A DNA stretch of 64,000 nucleotides from Lactobacillus sp. (GTDB taxonomy: Bacteria > Bacillota > Bacilli > Lactobacillales > Lactobacillaceae), in the NCBI RefSeq assembly GCF_014803895.1, contig NZ_JAAVAU010000010.1, positions 26,420 through 90,419 on the forward strand. Reading direction: 5' to 3'. Within the stretch, counting starts at the first letter, position 1. Each line of letters starts with the position of its first letter. A program made the translations under genes and the position numbers. Shown here piece by piece: positions 25,164 through 34,001 of this stretch. The notes beneath the pieces were generated by a model that did not search any database, was not told where the DNA came from, and saw nothing but the letters and a program-made list of their open reading frames with translations.

Positions 25164-25871
25164 ATGAGACGTATCAAAAAACAATACACCAGACATTTCA
25201 CCACAATTGATAATCAAGTTTTAAATGACTCAAAAATTAGTTTTGGGGCTATCGGATTGTTTAGCTATTTGTGGGCACAAGCAGACACGTTTGATTTTTA
25301 TATCAGTGCAATCGTTAAGCATAGTGACAAAGATGGCCGAACTAAGGTTGAAGGTTATCTTAAAGAGCTTGAAATGCGCGGTTATCTCACTAGAACTAAG
25401 AAGCGAGTTAAAGGTCAGTTCAACGGTTACGAATGGATATTAACTGATCATTTACCACAACGGAAATCTTCGAAAGCGGAAAATACCATATCGGTTAAAA
25501 CCGATGACGGTAAAACCGTGGACGGAAAATCCGCAGCGGTAAACAAGCAACTAATAAATACTAATCAAACAATAACTAATCAAATAAATACTAAGTCTAA
25601 TAATAATCAATCTCTCTCTAACAATACTGAGAGAGAGAAAGAAAATAAAAATTATTTTTTAGCACAAATGGTTAAGCTTCAGTTTGAAAGTTGTGAAATT
25701 TCAGTAAGCGATAAGGAACTGGATAAGATTGCTATCGCTGTAGCAAACAAAAATGCGCGTGCTGTTCATGATGAGCTCTATAAAGCCTTAGCACTGTCTA
25801 ACCAATATCCCGTTGGATACTTCTTAAGTTGCGTTAATAACTTACCTGATATGGAGGTTTCAAATGACTGA
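25164..25871 (+). CDS. Phage replisome organiser / helix-turn-helix replication protein
   Basis: 235 residues. The N-terminal ~100 (KQYTRHFTTIDNQVLNDSKISFGAIGLFSYLW, KDGRTKVEGYLKELEMRGYL) is the winged-helix domain typical of phage replisome organisers. A Thr/Asn/Gln-rich linker (about 125-165) follows, then a helical tail. Position after cro and before helicase and primase supports a role in starting DNA replication. It may load or recruit the helicase, but direct evidence is lacking. Confidence 0.7.
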   Translation: MRRIKKQYTRHFTTIDNQVLNDSKISFGAIGLFSYLWAQADTFDFYISAIVKHSDKDGRTKVEGYLKELEMRGYLTRTKKRVKGQFNGYEWILTDHLPQRKSSKAENTISVKTDDGKTVDGKSAAVNKQLINTNQTITNQINTKSNNNQSLSNNTEREKENKNYFLAQMVKLQFESCEISVSDKELDKIAIAVANKNARAVHDELYKALALSNQYPVGYFLSCVNNLPDMEVSND

Positions 25872-25947
25872 TAAAGTGTATTACATTTTGCTGATTGTCA
25901 TATTGATTGTTGGCCCGGTACTTGGTTGGTACTGTGGCGGATTGTAA
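25864..25947 (+). CDS. 27-aa single-span membrane peptide
   Basis: Overlaps the preceding gene by eight bases, with GGAGG correctly placed before ATG. After a short charged start the sequence is one hydrophobic helix (YYILLIVILIVGPVLGW). Small membrane peptides are common in this position in Lactobacillus phages; function unknown. Confidence 0.6.
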   Translation: MTDKVYYILLIVILIVGPVLGWYCGGL

Positions 25948-25959
25948 GAGGTGATCCTT

Positions 25960-26259
25960 ATGCAACATACGCATGATAAAACAGAAATCAAAAATATTGT
26001 TGATGAGATAATGCAAGAGCGTGATTATCGACCAGCTGAAGAAATCATCGGCCGCACTATTGGTATTAAGGAATTTGCTAAGAAATATTGTTGTCCTCAT
26101 GGCATAGAGTGGGTTAAAAATGAAATTTTCTACAAGTTTAATCCTGACTGGGTAGTGGATATTCATCCTGGAGTTGGACGCGGCTTTACGATTTTCGAAG
26201 ATGAAGCAGCGGTGTGGATGAAAGAGCACCGTAATGAAATTAACTGGAGGTCTTCATGA
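25960..26259 (+). CDS. DUF771-like early phage protein
   Basis: 99 residues. The segment GRTIGIKEFAKKYCCPHG to the Trp-rich end resembles the small DUF771 phage family, thought to be DNA-binding excisionase-like proteins. I chose ATG 25960 over the GTG at 25951, because AAGAGG lies upstream of the ATG with proper spacing. Overlaps the next gene by four bases. Confidence 0.6.
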   Translation: MQHTHDKTEIKNIVDEIMQERDYRPAEEIIGRTIGIKEFAKKYCCPHGIEWVKNEIFYKFNPDWVVDIHPGVGRGFTIFEDEAAVWMKEHRNEINWRSS

Positions 26260-26489
26260 AAGAGCTGATAGATCAATTCACCAAAGACATCGATGAAAAG
26301 TTATTGCAGCTGAAAATAACAAAAACTGACCTTGAAAAAGAAGTTGGTTGGTTAAGCCATAACCCTGATAGAATTAATAGCTTAATTGCGGTCGCTAATC
26401 GTTATCAGAGTTTGTTAATTGAGCTAAAGGCATTGGAAAACCAAAAGCAACTTTTAGTTTTGTTAACTGCTACACGGGAGGAAAAATAA
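26256..26489 (+). CDS. Small charged helical phage protein
   Basis: 77 residues, highly charged, predicted helical (TKDIDEKLLQLKITKTDLEKEV). Not recognised. Coupled by overlap to genes on both sides, so it belongs to the early operon. Confidence 0.6.
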   Translation: MKELIDQFTKDIDEKLLQLKITKTDLEKEVGWLSHNPDRINSLIAVANRYQSLLIELKALENQKQLLVLLTATREEK

Positions 26490-26713
26490 TGGAACTACCT
26501 AGATACAAAGAACAAGTTGAAATTAACAAACAAATCGCATTTGAACATCAATCTTGGGGATACAAGCTTTCTTGTAAGTTCAATGATGCCGTTAATCATT
26601 TCTTAAAACCAACACACCTATTTAGTCGCCGTGGAACTGATTGCATGGCATTAGGTTCAGTTATCGTGGTTCTTGCGATGTTACTCGGTGCATACCTTCA
26701 CATGAGAGGTTAA
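26489..26713 (+). CDS. Small membrane-anchored phage protein
   Basis: 74 residues: a soluble, charged N-terminal part and one C-terminal hydrophobic segment (CMALGSVIVVLAMLLGAYL), which predicts a tail-anchored protein. GGAGG precedes the start. Function unknown. Confidence 0.6.
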   Translation: MELPRYKEQVEINKQIAFEHQSWGYKLSCKFNDAVNHFLKPTHLFSRRGTDCMALGSVIVVLAMLLGAYLHMRG

Positions 26714-26718
26714 ACCAA

Positions 26719-26787
26719 ATGAGTGACAAAACAATAAAAAAGCTACTTGCGGCTATCATCGCTTTACCAGCTGGATTAGCTATATAG
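26719..26787 (+). CDS. 22-aa hydrophobic peptide
   Basis: A very short frame with a basic start and a hydrophobic helix (LLAAIIALPAGLAI). It sits in the tight early operon between two genes, with a GAGAGG ribosome site, so translation is plausible. Function unknown. Confidence 0.4.
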   Translation: MSDKTIKKLLAAIIALPAGLAI

Positions 26788-26790
26788 GTG

Positions 26791-26937
26791 ATGAAGATGC
26801 AGAACCAAACTAAAAAGAAACTAATCAAAGCTTCCAATGCTTTAGATGCCGGCTTCATTATCTTACAAGGTTTTGAAAGCACAAAAAAGAGCCTTGATAT
26901 CCGACATATCAAAGCTCGCAAAAATTATAAAAGCTAA
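26791..26937 (+). CDS. 48-aa basic phage protein
   Basis: Starts three bases after the preceding stop; GTG 26788, ATG 26791 and ATG 26797 are all possible, with AGGTG upstream. The product is lysine-rich (TKKKLIKASNALDAGF, IKARKNYKS) and helical. Not recognised. It fills the gap before the Gp157 gene, which has its own AAGGAG site. Confidence 0.5.
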   Translation: MKMQNQTKKKLIKASNALDAGFIILQGFESTKKSLDIRHIKARKNYKS

Positions 26938-26951
26938 GGAGATTATAACAC

Positions 26952-27431
26952 ATGAACAATATTTTTGAAATCAACGCCGCAATTAAAGCGGTTCAAGAAA
27001 AGGATTTAGATCCTGAAGTTATCCAAGACACTTTAGATAGCTTAGCTTTAGCTAGAGATAAAAAGCTTGATGGCGTAGCAGGCTGGATTGAAAGCAACAA
27101 TGCAAAAATCGATTGGCTTTCTGAAAAAATCAAACAACTTCAGGACGTAAAGAAACACTTCAACAACCAAAATATCCGGTTGATGGATTACTTAACCGCT
27201 GCAATTGACAACACCGGCAAAAAGGAAATCAAGACAGCTCACCACTTACTTAAACCTAGAAACTACCGGGATTCGGTAGTTGTTGAAAATAGTGAAGAAC
27301 TTCCAGCTGACTATATAAAGCTTGAGGAAGTTCAAAAAATCGATAAAGCCAAGCTTTATGAAGATTTGAAGAAGGGTAAGGAAATTACCGGTGCCCATCT
27401 AAAAGAAAATCGAAAGACAAGAATCATGTAA
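26952..27431 (+). CDS. Siphovirus Gp157-family protein
   Basis: 159 residues matching the Gp157 family of Gram-positive siphoviruses: a helical N-terminal half (VAGWIESNNAKIDWLSEKIKQLQDVKK) and a C-terminal part with LPADYIKLEEVQKIDKAKLYEDLKKG. A relative was linked to phage resistance in Streptococcus thermophilus; the molecular role is unknown. Part of the replication/recombination module. Confidence 0.85.
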   Translation: MNNIFEINAAIKAVQEKDLDPEVIQDTLDSLALARDKKLDGVAGWIESNNAKIDWLSEKIKQLQDVKKHFNNQNIRLMDYLTAAIDNTGKKEIKTAHHLLKPRNYRDSVVVENSEELPADYIKLEEVQKIDKAKLYEDLKKGKEITGAHLKENRKTRIM

Positions 27432-27468
27432 TGGCTACCAAACTAATAAAAGAAAGAGAGGGAAATCA

Positions 27469-28197
27469 ATGCCACTAGTTAGTTCATTAAAAGCAAAAGA
27501 ACAGGGTTGGCGTATTTTGATTTATGGTAAACCCGGTGTAGGTAAAACATATTTGGGAAAATTCTTAAAAGGCAAAACTTTCCTATTAAGTTTTGATAAA
27601 TCGTATACCAGATTAAAGAAAACAATATATCAAGATGAAAATTCTATTTGGAATTTAGATTCTGATAATGTCCAAAAAGATTTAGCTAATTTTGCGATTT
27701 GGTGGAGAGATGCTCACAAAAAATATGACAATCTTATCATAGATAATATTACGAGTTTACAAGATTTATGGTTTGTCGAAAAAGCTAGAGAGTCTAAAAA
27801 CGGTCTAGATAATCAAATAGCCCATTACAACGAATTCGTAAATTATTTGATCAGATTTATGGCTTCAATGTTGAATTATGATTTGAATATCTTGATTACT
27901 GCATGGGAAGCTCAGCGCGATATTACCATTGATTCGGGTCAACAGATAAGCCAATATGCGCCAAGTATGCGTGATAAAGCGCGTGACTGGTTAATGGGCC
28001 ATTGCGACATTGTCGGTCGATTAATTCAGAAACCATCTACTGGTGAAAGAGGTGTAATTCTATCGGGAAATGATGGAATTTATGCCAAAAATCGAATGGA
28101 TAGCCGTAAGGGATGCAAAGTTGAAGAATTATTTAACTTTGATACAGCTGATAATTACGATAAAAAAGTTAAACAATCATCTAAGAGCGATAGTTAA
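27469..28197 (+). CDS. Phage RecA-like NTPase (AAA_24-type)
   Basis: 242 residues with Walker A YGKPGVGKTYL near residue 25 and a Walker B-like NLIIDNITSLQ near residue 90. This family is regularly found beside a helicase and a DUF669 protein in phage replication modules. Likely supports recombination or replication restart. The stop overlaps the helicase ATG. Confidence 0.8.
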   Translation: MPLVSSLKAKEQGWRILIYGKPGVGKTYLGKFLKGKTFLLSFDKSYTRLKKTIYQDENSIWNLDSDNVQKDLANFAIWWRDAHKKYDNLIIDNITSLQDLWFVEKARESKNGLDNQIAHYNEFVNYLIRFMASMLNYDLNILITAWEAQRDITIDSGQQISQYAPSMRDKARDWLMGHCDIVGRLIQKPSTGERGVILSGNDGIYAKNRMDSRKGCKVEELFNFDTADNYDKKVKQSSKSDS

Positions 28198-29555
28198 TGT
28201 TTAAATTATTTGATTATCAACAAAAGCTAGTCACCGAAATTAGAAAAGCTTTAATTGATGGAAATCAAAGTGTTCTTATAGTTAGTCCCCCGGGTAGTGG
28301 AAAATCAGTTGTAATTGCTGAAATAGCAAGATTAACTACTTTAAAAGGTAATAGGGTTATGTTTACGGTTCATAAAAAAGAATTAGTAAAGCAAATTCGA
28401 GAAACATTTATCAAACAAAATGTTGATATGAAGCTTTGCACTATTATGACCGTTGGCAAAATCAAAAACAGATTATCTATCTTACCTAGACCTAACTTAA
28501 TCATTACGGATGAGACTCATCACAGTTTAGCTAAGACGTATCAAAAAATATATGATTACTATTCTGATGTACCGCGTTTAGGTTTTACAGCAACACCTTG
28601 GCGATTATCCGGCCAAGGATTAAGTGAAATCTATGATGTGATGATTGAAGGTAAAGCGGTTAAGTGGCTGATTGATCATCATCACCTGGCACCTTATAAA
28701 TACTGGTGTAGTGAAGATGGCAATCGTGAATTATTAAAAAAGTCGTCTACCGGGGATTTTACGCAAGCCTCAATGGATGAATTTTCTAAATACATAATCC
28801 GTGGAGATATCGTTAAAAATTGGATTGAACACGGCGAAAATAGAAAAACAATTATCTATTGTCACTCAATCCAGTTTAGTCAAGAAGTAGTTAAAGCATT
28901 TAATGACGCTGGAATTAATGCAATTCATGTTGATAGTAAGACACCCTCTAAAAAGCGTGATCAAATCATGGAAGACTTTAGAAACGGGAAAATAAAAATA
29001 CTATCTAACGTAGATTTAATTTCTGAGGGCTTTGATGTTCCGGATTGTGGATGCGTAGTTTTACTTAGGCCAACGGCTAGCTTAGTACTGTACTTGCAGC
29101 AAGCAATGCGTTGCATGAGGTATCAACCTGGAAAAGAAGCAATTATTATTGACCAAATCGGCAATGTTCATAGCTTCGGAGCACCGGCCACGGAAAGAAA
29201 ATGGTCACTGGAAGCTAGAAAGCGTAAGAATAATGCTAGTAATGAAGGTCCTAGTATTAGGGAATGTCCTCAATGCTATGCATGGTTTGAACCAGTGAAA
29301 TCTAAAAACATTTGTCCAATTTGCGGATTCAAAGTCCCGGTAGAGGAACGCAAAGATAAGATTGAAGTTGATGAAAAAGCTAAATTAACAAAATTTACTT
29401 CAGACGATGAACAATATGTAGCTAATTATAAGTACTTAGATGTTAAGCCATCTGAATTGAATTCAGTAGAAGAATTAAAAGAGTACGCCAAAGTTAAAGG
29501 ATATAAGCCAGGCTGGATTTATTTTCAGCAAAAACAACGCGGCTGGCTTAAATAG
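28197..29555 (+). CDS. Superfamily 2 DEAD/DEAH-type helicase
   Basis: 452 residues. Motif I SPPGSGKSV, motif II TDETHH (DEAH-like), motif III GFTATPWR, and a C-terminal helicase domain with IIYCHSIQFS, LISEGFDVPDC and QQAMRCMRYQPG. Near residue 360 a CPQCYAWFEP...CPICGF pair forms a zinc ribbon, as in related phage and UvrB-like helicases. Probably unwinds phage DNA during replication. Confidence 0.9.
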   Translation: MFKLFDYQQKLVTEIRKALIDGNQSVLIVSPPGSGKSVVIAEIARLTTLKGNRVMFTVHKKELVKQIRETFIKQNVDMKLCTIMTVGKIKNRLSILPRPNLIITDETHHSLAKTYQKIYDYYSDVPRLGFTATPWRLSGQGLSEIYDVMIEGKAVKWLIDHHHLAPYKYWCSEDGNRELLKKSSTGDFTQASMDEFSKYIIRGDIVKNWIEHGENRKTIIYCHSIQFSQEVVKAFNDAGINAIHVDSKTPSKKRDQIMEDFRNGKIKILSNVDLISEGFDVPDCGCVVLLRPTASLVLYLQQAMRCMRYQPGKEAIIIDQIGNVHSFGAPATERKWSLEARKRKNNASNEGPSIRECPQCYAWFEPVKSKNICPICGFKVPVEERKDKIEVDEKAKLTKFTSDDEQYVANYKYLDVKPSELNSVEELKEYAKVKGYKPGWIYFQQKQRGWLK

Positions 29556-29570
29556 AAAGGAAAAATTAAA

Positions 29571-30110
29571 ATGACACAACCATTATTTACTACAGATTAC
29601 TCAAATTTGGATGAAGACAACAATTACGATGCATTGCCAAAAGGTAATTATGAATGCATCGTGACTAAAGCCCAACCCGATGCAACTCCTAGTGGTACTG
29701 AAAATATCAGTATTACCTTACAAGTTCGTTCAGACCTTGACCAAGCTATGCCGGATACAAATGGTAAGTATCATAAGCGCTTAATTTTCTTAAACATTTG
29801 GAAACGTAAAAAGACTGGCAAGTATGATGCCAACGAAATTAATCGCATTATGAAAGCTATTGGAGTGCCACAAGGAACATCAATTGCGACTTGGGATGAT
29901 TTTACCGATATATTAGTAAACAAACCGGTTAGAGTAAGTTTAGTTTTAGATAAAAGTGAATATAATGGGAAAACAACCGAAAGAAATTCAGTATTTCCAA
30001 ATGGTTGGCATACAACCCAATTTCCACTTCAAGGAACTAACACTGCAGCTGATCCATTTAAAGATAGCAAAGAAGGTACTGAACTTTCAGATTCTGATAT
30101 TCCATTTTAG
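29571..30110 (+). CDS. DUF669 phage protein (ssDNA-binding-like)
   Basis: 179 residues of the DUF669 type (YDALPKGNYECIVTKAQ, TPSGTENISITLQVR, KVRVSLVLD-like strand). The acidic C-terminal tail ending DIPF recalls the tails of single-strand-binding proteins. Located between helicase and primase, consistent with a role in replication. Function is inferred from context. Confidence 0.8.
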   Translation: MTQPLFTTDYSNLDEDNNYDALPKGNYECIVTKAQPDATPSGTENISITLQVRSDLDQAMPDTNGKYHKRLIFLNIWKRKKTGKYDANEINRIMKAIGVPQGTSIATWDDFTDILVNKPVRVSLVLDKSEYNGKTTERNSVFPNGWHTTQFPLQGTNTAADPFKDSKEGTELSDSDIPF

Positions 30111-30119
30111 GAGGCTTAA

Positions 30120-32483
30120 ATGTCTGAATTTAATTACACTACAATCCCCGATAAGCTCAGACAGTTAAGCCAATGGGGAAACTTCAACTTAAAATGGGTT
30201 GAAGAGCGTCACAAAAATACAAAAATTCCAATTAATTCATACACAGGATTAAATGGCAAATCAAATGCCCCTAGTTCATGGGCTGATTTTTCCACAGCTC
30301 TTAAAGCGCTGGATAAGTATGATAGGGCTGATGGACTAGCATTGTACCTAGAAAACGGCCTTGTTGGCCTAGATGTTGATCACATTAAAGACGATTTAGA
30401 AAGTTACTTACTCGGTGACCCTGACCCGGATAACCTGATTAGACAAATTAAAGAATTAACTAAAAATAGTTATATGGAAGTTAGTCAATCGGGCGAAGGA
30501 ATCCATGTCATCTTTAAAGGAAAAATTCCAGGTAAACGCAGAAGAAAAGGCCAATTCGAAATGTATCAATCTGGTAGGTTCTTCGCAATGACTGGTAACC
30601 GCATTGGTTCCGGCGACGTTAAAGAGCTAAACCACGATGAGATGTTGAAGTTATATGAATTTTGCTTTGGTAAAGACCCTGAGCCAGTAATGAGGGAAGC
30701 AGTAGCAAAGCCAATTAATAATTTATCGATTGGTGATGTTATTCGAAAAGCTTTAAGTTCAAAAACTGGTGATCGATTTGCTTGGTTTATGTATGGAGGC
30801 TGGGAAGGACATTATAATTCGCATTCTGAAGCAGATATTGCATTTGCGAATGATTTAGCATTTTGGTGCTCTGGGGATGTATCTATGATGAGACAAATTT
30901 TTGAAAATTCGGCTATGATACGCCCTAAATTCAATTCAAAACGTGGCAATTCGACTTACGGACAAGAACTGTTAGAAAAAGCAGCTAGTGAAGCACACAA
31001 TTTCTACTCTCAAGAAGTTGAAGAAGCAGACGATTATCATGCTGATTTGAGCTTTCTGGATACAGAGCCAAACTTACCAGACGCTCCTAAGCACTATTCA
31101 CAAGATGATACTGGTAATGCAAAGAGATTTGTAGAGATGTTTGGTGATGATGTTCGTTACATGTCAGGTGAACGTAAAGGTTGGTATATCTATGAAAATG
31201 GCGTTTGGTCATCTGATGACATGGGAAAAATTGAAACTATGGCTGATAAAGTTCCGGAAAGAATGCTTAAAGAAAAATTGCCTATTTCCGAAGATATGGA
31301 TAAAAGCGATATTAGCAAAGCAGAAAGAAATTGGAATAAATTTATTTCTCAAACACGAAATCGTCGCGGGATTCAAAATATGTTAGCTACGGTTCAACAC
31401 TATGTTCCAGTTAAACATGGAAGTTTTGATAAAGATCCAATGCTACTAAACGTGAAAAATGGCTATATTGATTTACATGATGGCTCACTTCATCCACATA
31501 GCAAAAAGATGATGTTCTCCCTTCAAGCTAATGCTGAGTATCATCCTCAATCAGCGTTCCCGGTATGGGAAGGATTTCTAAATCAAATCTTTAAAAATAA
31601 TAAGGACGTAATTCATTATCTTCAAAAGTGGATTGGCTACACTGTTACGGGTCTAACTATTGAGCAGCAAATGGTTATGTTTAACGGTGGAGGCCGTAAT
31701 GGTAAGTCAACTCTAGCAGATACGATTTATGACTTATTAGGAAGTTACGCAAAATCAATAAATGTAAAATCACTGATGAATCAAAAAGGTTCTAATGCCA
31801 GTAATCCTGAAATAGCAGAACTCGAAGGGGCTAGATTTGTTCTTACGTCTGAACCAAATGAAGGGGATGTATTAGACGAATCACAAATCAAACAAATGAC
31901 CGGTGGGGATCCAATAAATGCAAAGAAACTATATGGTGACCCATTTGAAATGACTCCTAAGTTTAAGTTACTTATGCAGACCAACCACCTTCCTACCATT
32001 AAAGGAACGGACGACGGAATTTGGCGAAGAATTGTAGTTTTTCCCTTTAACGTTCAAATTCCCATTGAAAAAGTCGATAAGCATTTGAAGGAAAAACTGC
32101 ACAAAGAGTATTCAGGAATTCTTAATTGGATTGTCCAAGGTACACTAATGTATCAAAAAGAAGGTTTAGACAATGTTCCGGAAATCATGAGAAGTGCTGC
32201 TAATGATTACCGTGAAGAATTGGATATCATACAGCAATTCTTAAATGATACGTGTATTAAAGGTAGGACCCCTGATTATATGGTTAAAGCGAGTGAGCTT
32301 TATCAAAAATATCAAGAATGGGCTAAAAATACTGGTAGTTACGACGGATATTCTATGACTAAATTTGGCATCAAAGTGAAAGAAAAAATACAATCCCAGC
32401 ACACCAGAAATGGTAATTTTTATATCGGAATAAAAATAAATTCGTTCAATGAACCATATCCAAACTCAATTTGGAATAAATAA
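30120..32483 (+). CDS. Phage primase-helicase (AEP-like primase and D5-type SF3 helicase)
   Basis: 787 residues. The N-terminal ~280 resembles archaeo-eukaryotic-type primase domains (LVGLDVDHI, with acidic residues; SQSGEGIHVIFKG with His). A D5_N region follows about residue 340. The SF3 ATPase begins about residue 510 with Walker A GGGRNGKSTL and continues VLTSEPNEGDV and LMQTNHLPTIKGTDDGIWRR. The combination makes RNA or DNA primers and unwinds at the phage origin. The origin candidate follows immediately. Confidence 0.9.
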   Translation: MSEFNYTTIPDKLRQLSQWGNFNLKWVEERHKNTKIPINSYTGLNGKSNAPSSWADFSTALKALDKYDRADGLALYLENGLVGLDVDHIKDDLESYLLGDPDPDNLIRQIKELTKNSYMEVSQSGEGIHVIFKGKIPGKRRRKGQFEMYQSGRFFAMTGNRIGSGDVKELNHDEMLKLYEFCFGKDPEPVMREAVAKPINNLSIGDVIRKALSSKTGDRFAWFMYGGWEGHYNSHSEADIAFANDLAFWCSGDVSMMRQIFENSAMIRPKFNSKRGNSTYGQELLEKAASEAHNFYSQEVEEADDYHADLSFLDTEPNLPDAPKHYSQDDTGNAKRFVEMFGDDVRYMSGERKGWYIYENGVWSSDDMGKIETMADKVPERMLKEKLPISEDMDKSDISKAERNWNKFISQTRNRRGIQNMLATVQHYVPVKHGSFDKDPMLLNVKNGYIDLHDGSLHPHSKKMMFSLQANAEYHPQSAFPVWEGFLNQIFKNNKDVIHYLQKWIGYTVTGLTIEQQMVMFNGGGRNGKSTLADTIYDLLGSYAKSINVKSLMNQKGSNASNPEIAELEGARFVLTSEPNEGDVLDESQIKQMTGGDPINAKKLYGDPFEMTPKFKLLMQTNHLPTIKGTDDGIWRRIVVFPFNVQIPIEKVDKHLKEKLHKEYSGILNWIVQGTLMYQKEGLDNVPEIMRSAANDYREELDIIQQFLNDTCIKGRTPDYMVKASELYQKYQEWAKNTGSYDGYSMTKFGIKVKEKIQSQHTRNGNFYIGIKINSFNEPYPNSIWNK

Positions 32484-32742
32484 TGTGATAAGTGTGATAG
32501 CTGTGATAAGTGCCCAAAAACTTATCACGTCCTAGAGCGACAAGGGATAAGATATAATTTCGTGACGTGTCGAGTTATAAACTCCTTTTTTCTTATATAT
32601 ATTCTTTATATTTATTATTATTTCTTTTTTATAAGTGTTCACAAAAGAATAAAAATAGTAAATAAAACCTTGAGAGAGTAAGAAAACTGAGTCGTCACAA
32701 ACTAATCACAAACCAATCACAACTAATTGCACCTAATCACCG
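32484..32742. other. Candidate phage replication origin (iterons flanking an A/T-rich stretch)
   Basis: Three 9-base direct repeats TGTGATAAG/TGTGATAGC/TGTGATAAG begin at the primase stop (32484-32510). CTTATCAC (32521-32528) can pair back to them. A very A/T-rich stretch follows (about 32577-32640). Then four to five imperfect ~11-base repeats of TCACAAACTAA type lie at 32695-32741; the shared ATCACA is the complement of TGTGAT. Iterons around an unwinding element beside the initiator/helicase gene is a common origin layout. Confidence 0.55.
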
Positions 32743-32769
32743 CAGGAGGCATAAGATAAAGCCCCTGAT

Positions 32770-32853
32770 ATGCCCTTGGAAGAAATCAAGGAGTTTTTCA
32801 GAAAATACAATGCCGGTGAGGACATTGGAGAATATAGGAGGAATTTAAAGTGA
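32770..32853 (+). CDS. Possible 27-aa peptide
   Basis: ATG-initiated frame ending in TGA that overlaps the next GTG start (GTGA). Product is charged and helical (EEIKEFFRKYNAGEDIGEYR). The GGAGG upstream is 20 bases away, too far for a normal start, so translation is uncertain. Confidence 0.35.
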   Translation: MPLEEIKEFFRKYNAGEDIGEYRRNLK

Positions 32854-33043
32854 AAGCTGTATTTGCAAAAGAAACCAAAGAATCAGAAATCAAGATTGGT
32901 TATGGAACAATCTTGTTATGTAAAGTTTATGATAACGACGAAAATTTTGATCTTTATAGAGTTTCAAACCATCTGCTAGTGGCTTTCATGACTTTTCAGA
33001 TATAGCAGATGAATTAGCGGAAACTTTAACGGGGATTAAATGA
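32850..33043 (+). pseudogene. Frameshifted small phage gene
   Basis: GTG start with TAGGAGG eight bases upstream. The frame runs 37 codons to LYRVS, then ends out of frame at a TAG (33003-33005). One extra A in the run at about 32966-32968 would give KPSASGFHDFSDIADELAE and continue to TGA at 33041-33043, overlapping the next ATG by the usual four bases. This supports a one-base deletion in a homopolymer. It could be a real mutation or a base-calling error. Family not recognised. Confidence 0.6.
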
Positions 33044-33303
33044 TTTTTATTGATAAAAGAGAAAAAATTAACGAAGAAATTCAAACCGGAGATTTAATTG
33101 AGTTTGGTGATTATACCGACTCACTGGATCTTGGAATGATTGTAATAGATTATGAGCGTAACCGATATGGATTAATTAGATTAGTTGACGGTAAATTAAT
33201 TTTTGAGAGTTCAAAAGACGAAAAATTAACTAGCTTTTTGAATTCTTTACGCGATGAATATGGCTATGTTAAGAAAATTACCGCAAATGTGGTTTTGGAG
33301 TAA
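33040..33303 (+). CDS. Small phage protein, paralogue of the next gene's C-terminal half
   Basis: 87 residues, acidic, probably a beta-rich domain (GDLIEFGDYTDSLDLGMIVID, RYGLIRLVDGKLIF). It aligns over its whole length with the last ~90 residues of the following protein (shared GD-L/I, Y-L-L-V/I-x-L-x-DG, L-x-S-F-L pattern). Overlaps the frameshifted gene by four bases. Function unknown. Confidence 0.6.
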   Translation: MIFIDKREKINEEIQTGDLIEFGDYTDSLDLGMIVIDYERNRYGLIRLVDGKLIFESSKDEKLTSFLNSLRDEYGYVKKITANVVLE

Positions 33304-33307
33304 AAAT

Positions 33308-33796
33308 ATGAAAAAACCTATTTATTGGGAATTGGGTAATTGGAGAATAACTTTAGTTGATAGTACAGTGTATGCCGAAATACACATTTATACTAATGGG
33401 CTTAGATATAAACATGTGTACTCGGTTAACGGTGAAGCTGTAATTGAAACGACCGGTATATTTGATTTTATTGCTCAATTAAAATCAAGACCTGAATTGT
33501 TAGTTGCTTTGAAAGGAAATAAAAAAATGAGAATTATTGATGATTTTAAGGATTCCAATTTAGATAATTTAAGTATTGGTGATATAGTAGTAGCTTATGA
33601 TAATGGCGATGGCGTTGATGACTTTGCTCATTATTTAGTAAGCTTCAGCGATGAAAACTATTTACTTGTAGAATTAACTGATGGTTGCGTTGCTAAAACA
33701 ACTACCGAATTAGATGGTTTGAAAAGTTTCTTAATCGGCTATTTTGACAATGCAAAAATTGTAAACGCAGAATTAAAGTTAACTGATCATGAATAG
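33308..33796 (+). CDS. Two-part small phage protein
   Basis: 162 residues from the ATG at 33308, with TTGGAG upstream; the longer frame from 33254 lies inside the previous gene. The first ~70 residues are unrelated to anything I recognise. From Met73 (33524-33526 region) the sequence is a paralogue of the preceding protein, and that internal ATG has its own GAAAGG site, so a second, shorter product may be made. Looks like an in-frame fusion after duplication. Confidence 0.6.
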   Translation: MKKPIYWELGNWRITLVDSTVYAEIHIYTNGLRYKHVYSVNGEAVIETTGIFDFIAQLKSRPELLVALKGNKKMRIIDDFKDSNLDNLSIGDIVVAYDNGDGVDDFAHYLVSFSDENYLLVELTDGCVAKTTTELDGLKSFLIGYFDNAKIVNAELKLTDHE

Positions 33797-34001
33797 ATGT
33801 AGATTTTGCCAAGAACCTGCTCGAGATTTGGTTTTAAGTCATGGCAAAAATAGTGCAGTATTTTTAAGCTTAAAAAATAAGCCTGTTTTGCGTTATATTG
33901 AGCATCAAACTAGTGGGATTGAAAAACATATAGTCGTAAAAATTTCAATTAAAGATTTTAAATTTTGTCCAGTGTGTGGAAATAAATTAGGAGATAAATA
34001 A
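33789..34001 (+). CDS. Small zinc-ribbon phage protein
   Basis: 70 residues with CRFC near the N-terminus and CPVC near the C-terminus, the two knuckles of a zinc ribbon. Overlaps both neighbours. Partner or target unknown. Confidence 0.65.
   Translation: MNRCRFCQEPARDLVLSHGKNSAVFLSLKNKPVLRYIEHQTSGIEKHIVVKISIKDFKFCPVCGNKLGDK

Noticed and set aside
25834..26229. 131-aa minus-strand frame in the early phage genes
   Set aside because: Opposes several coupled plus-strand genes with proper ribosome sites; no promoter on that strand.
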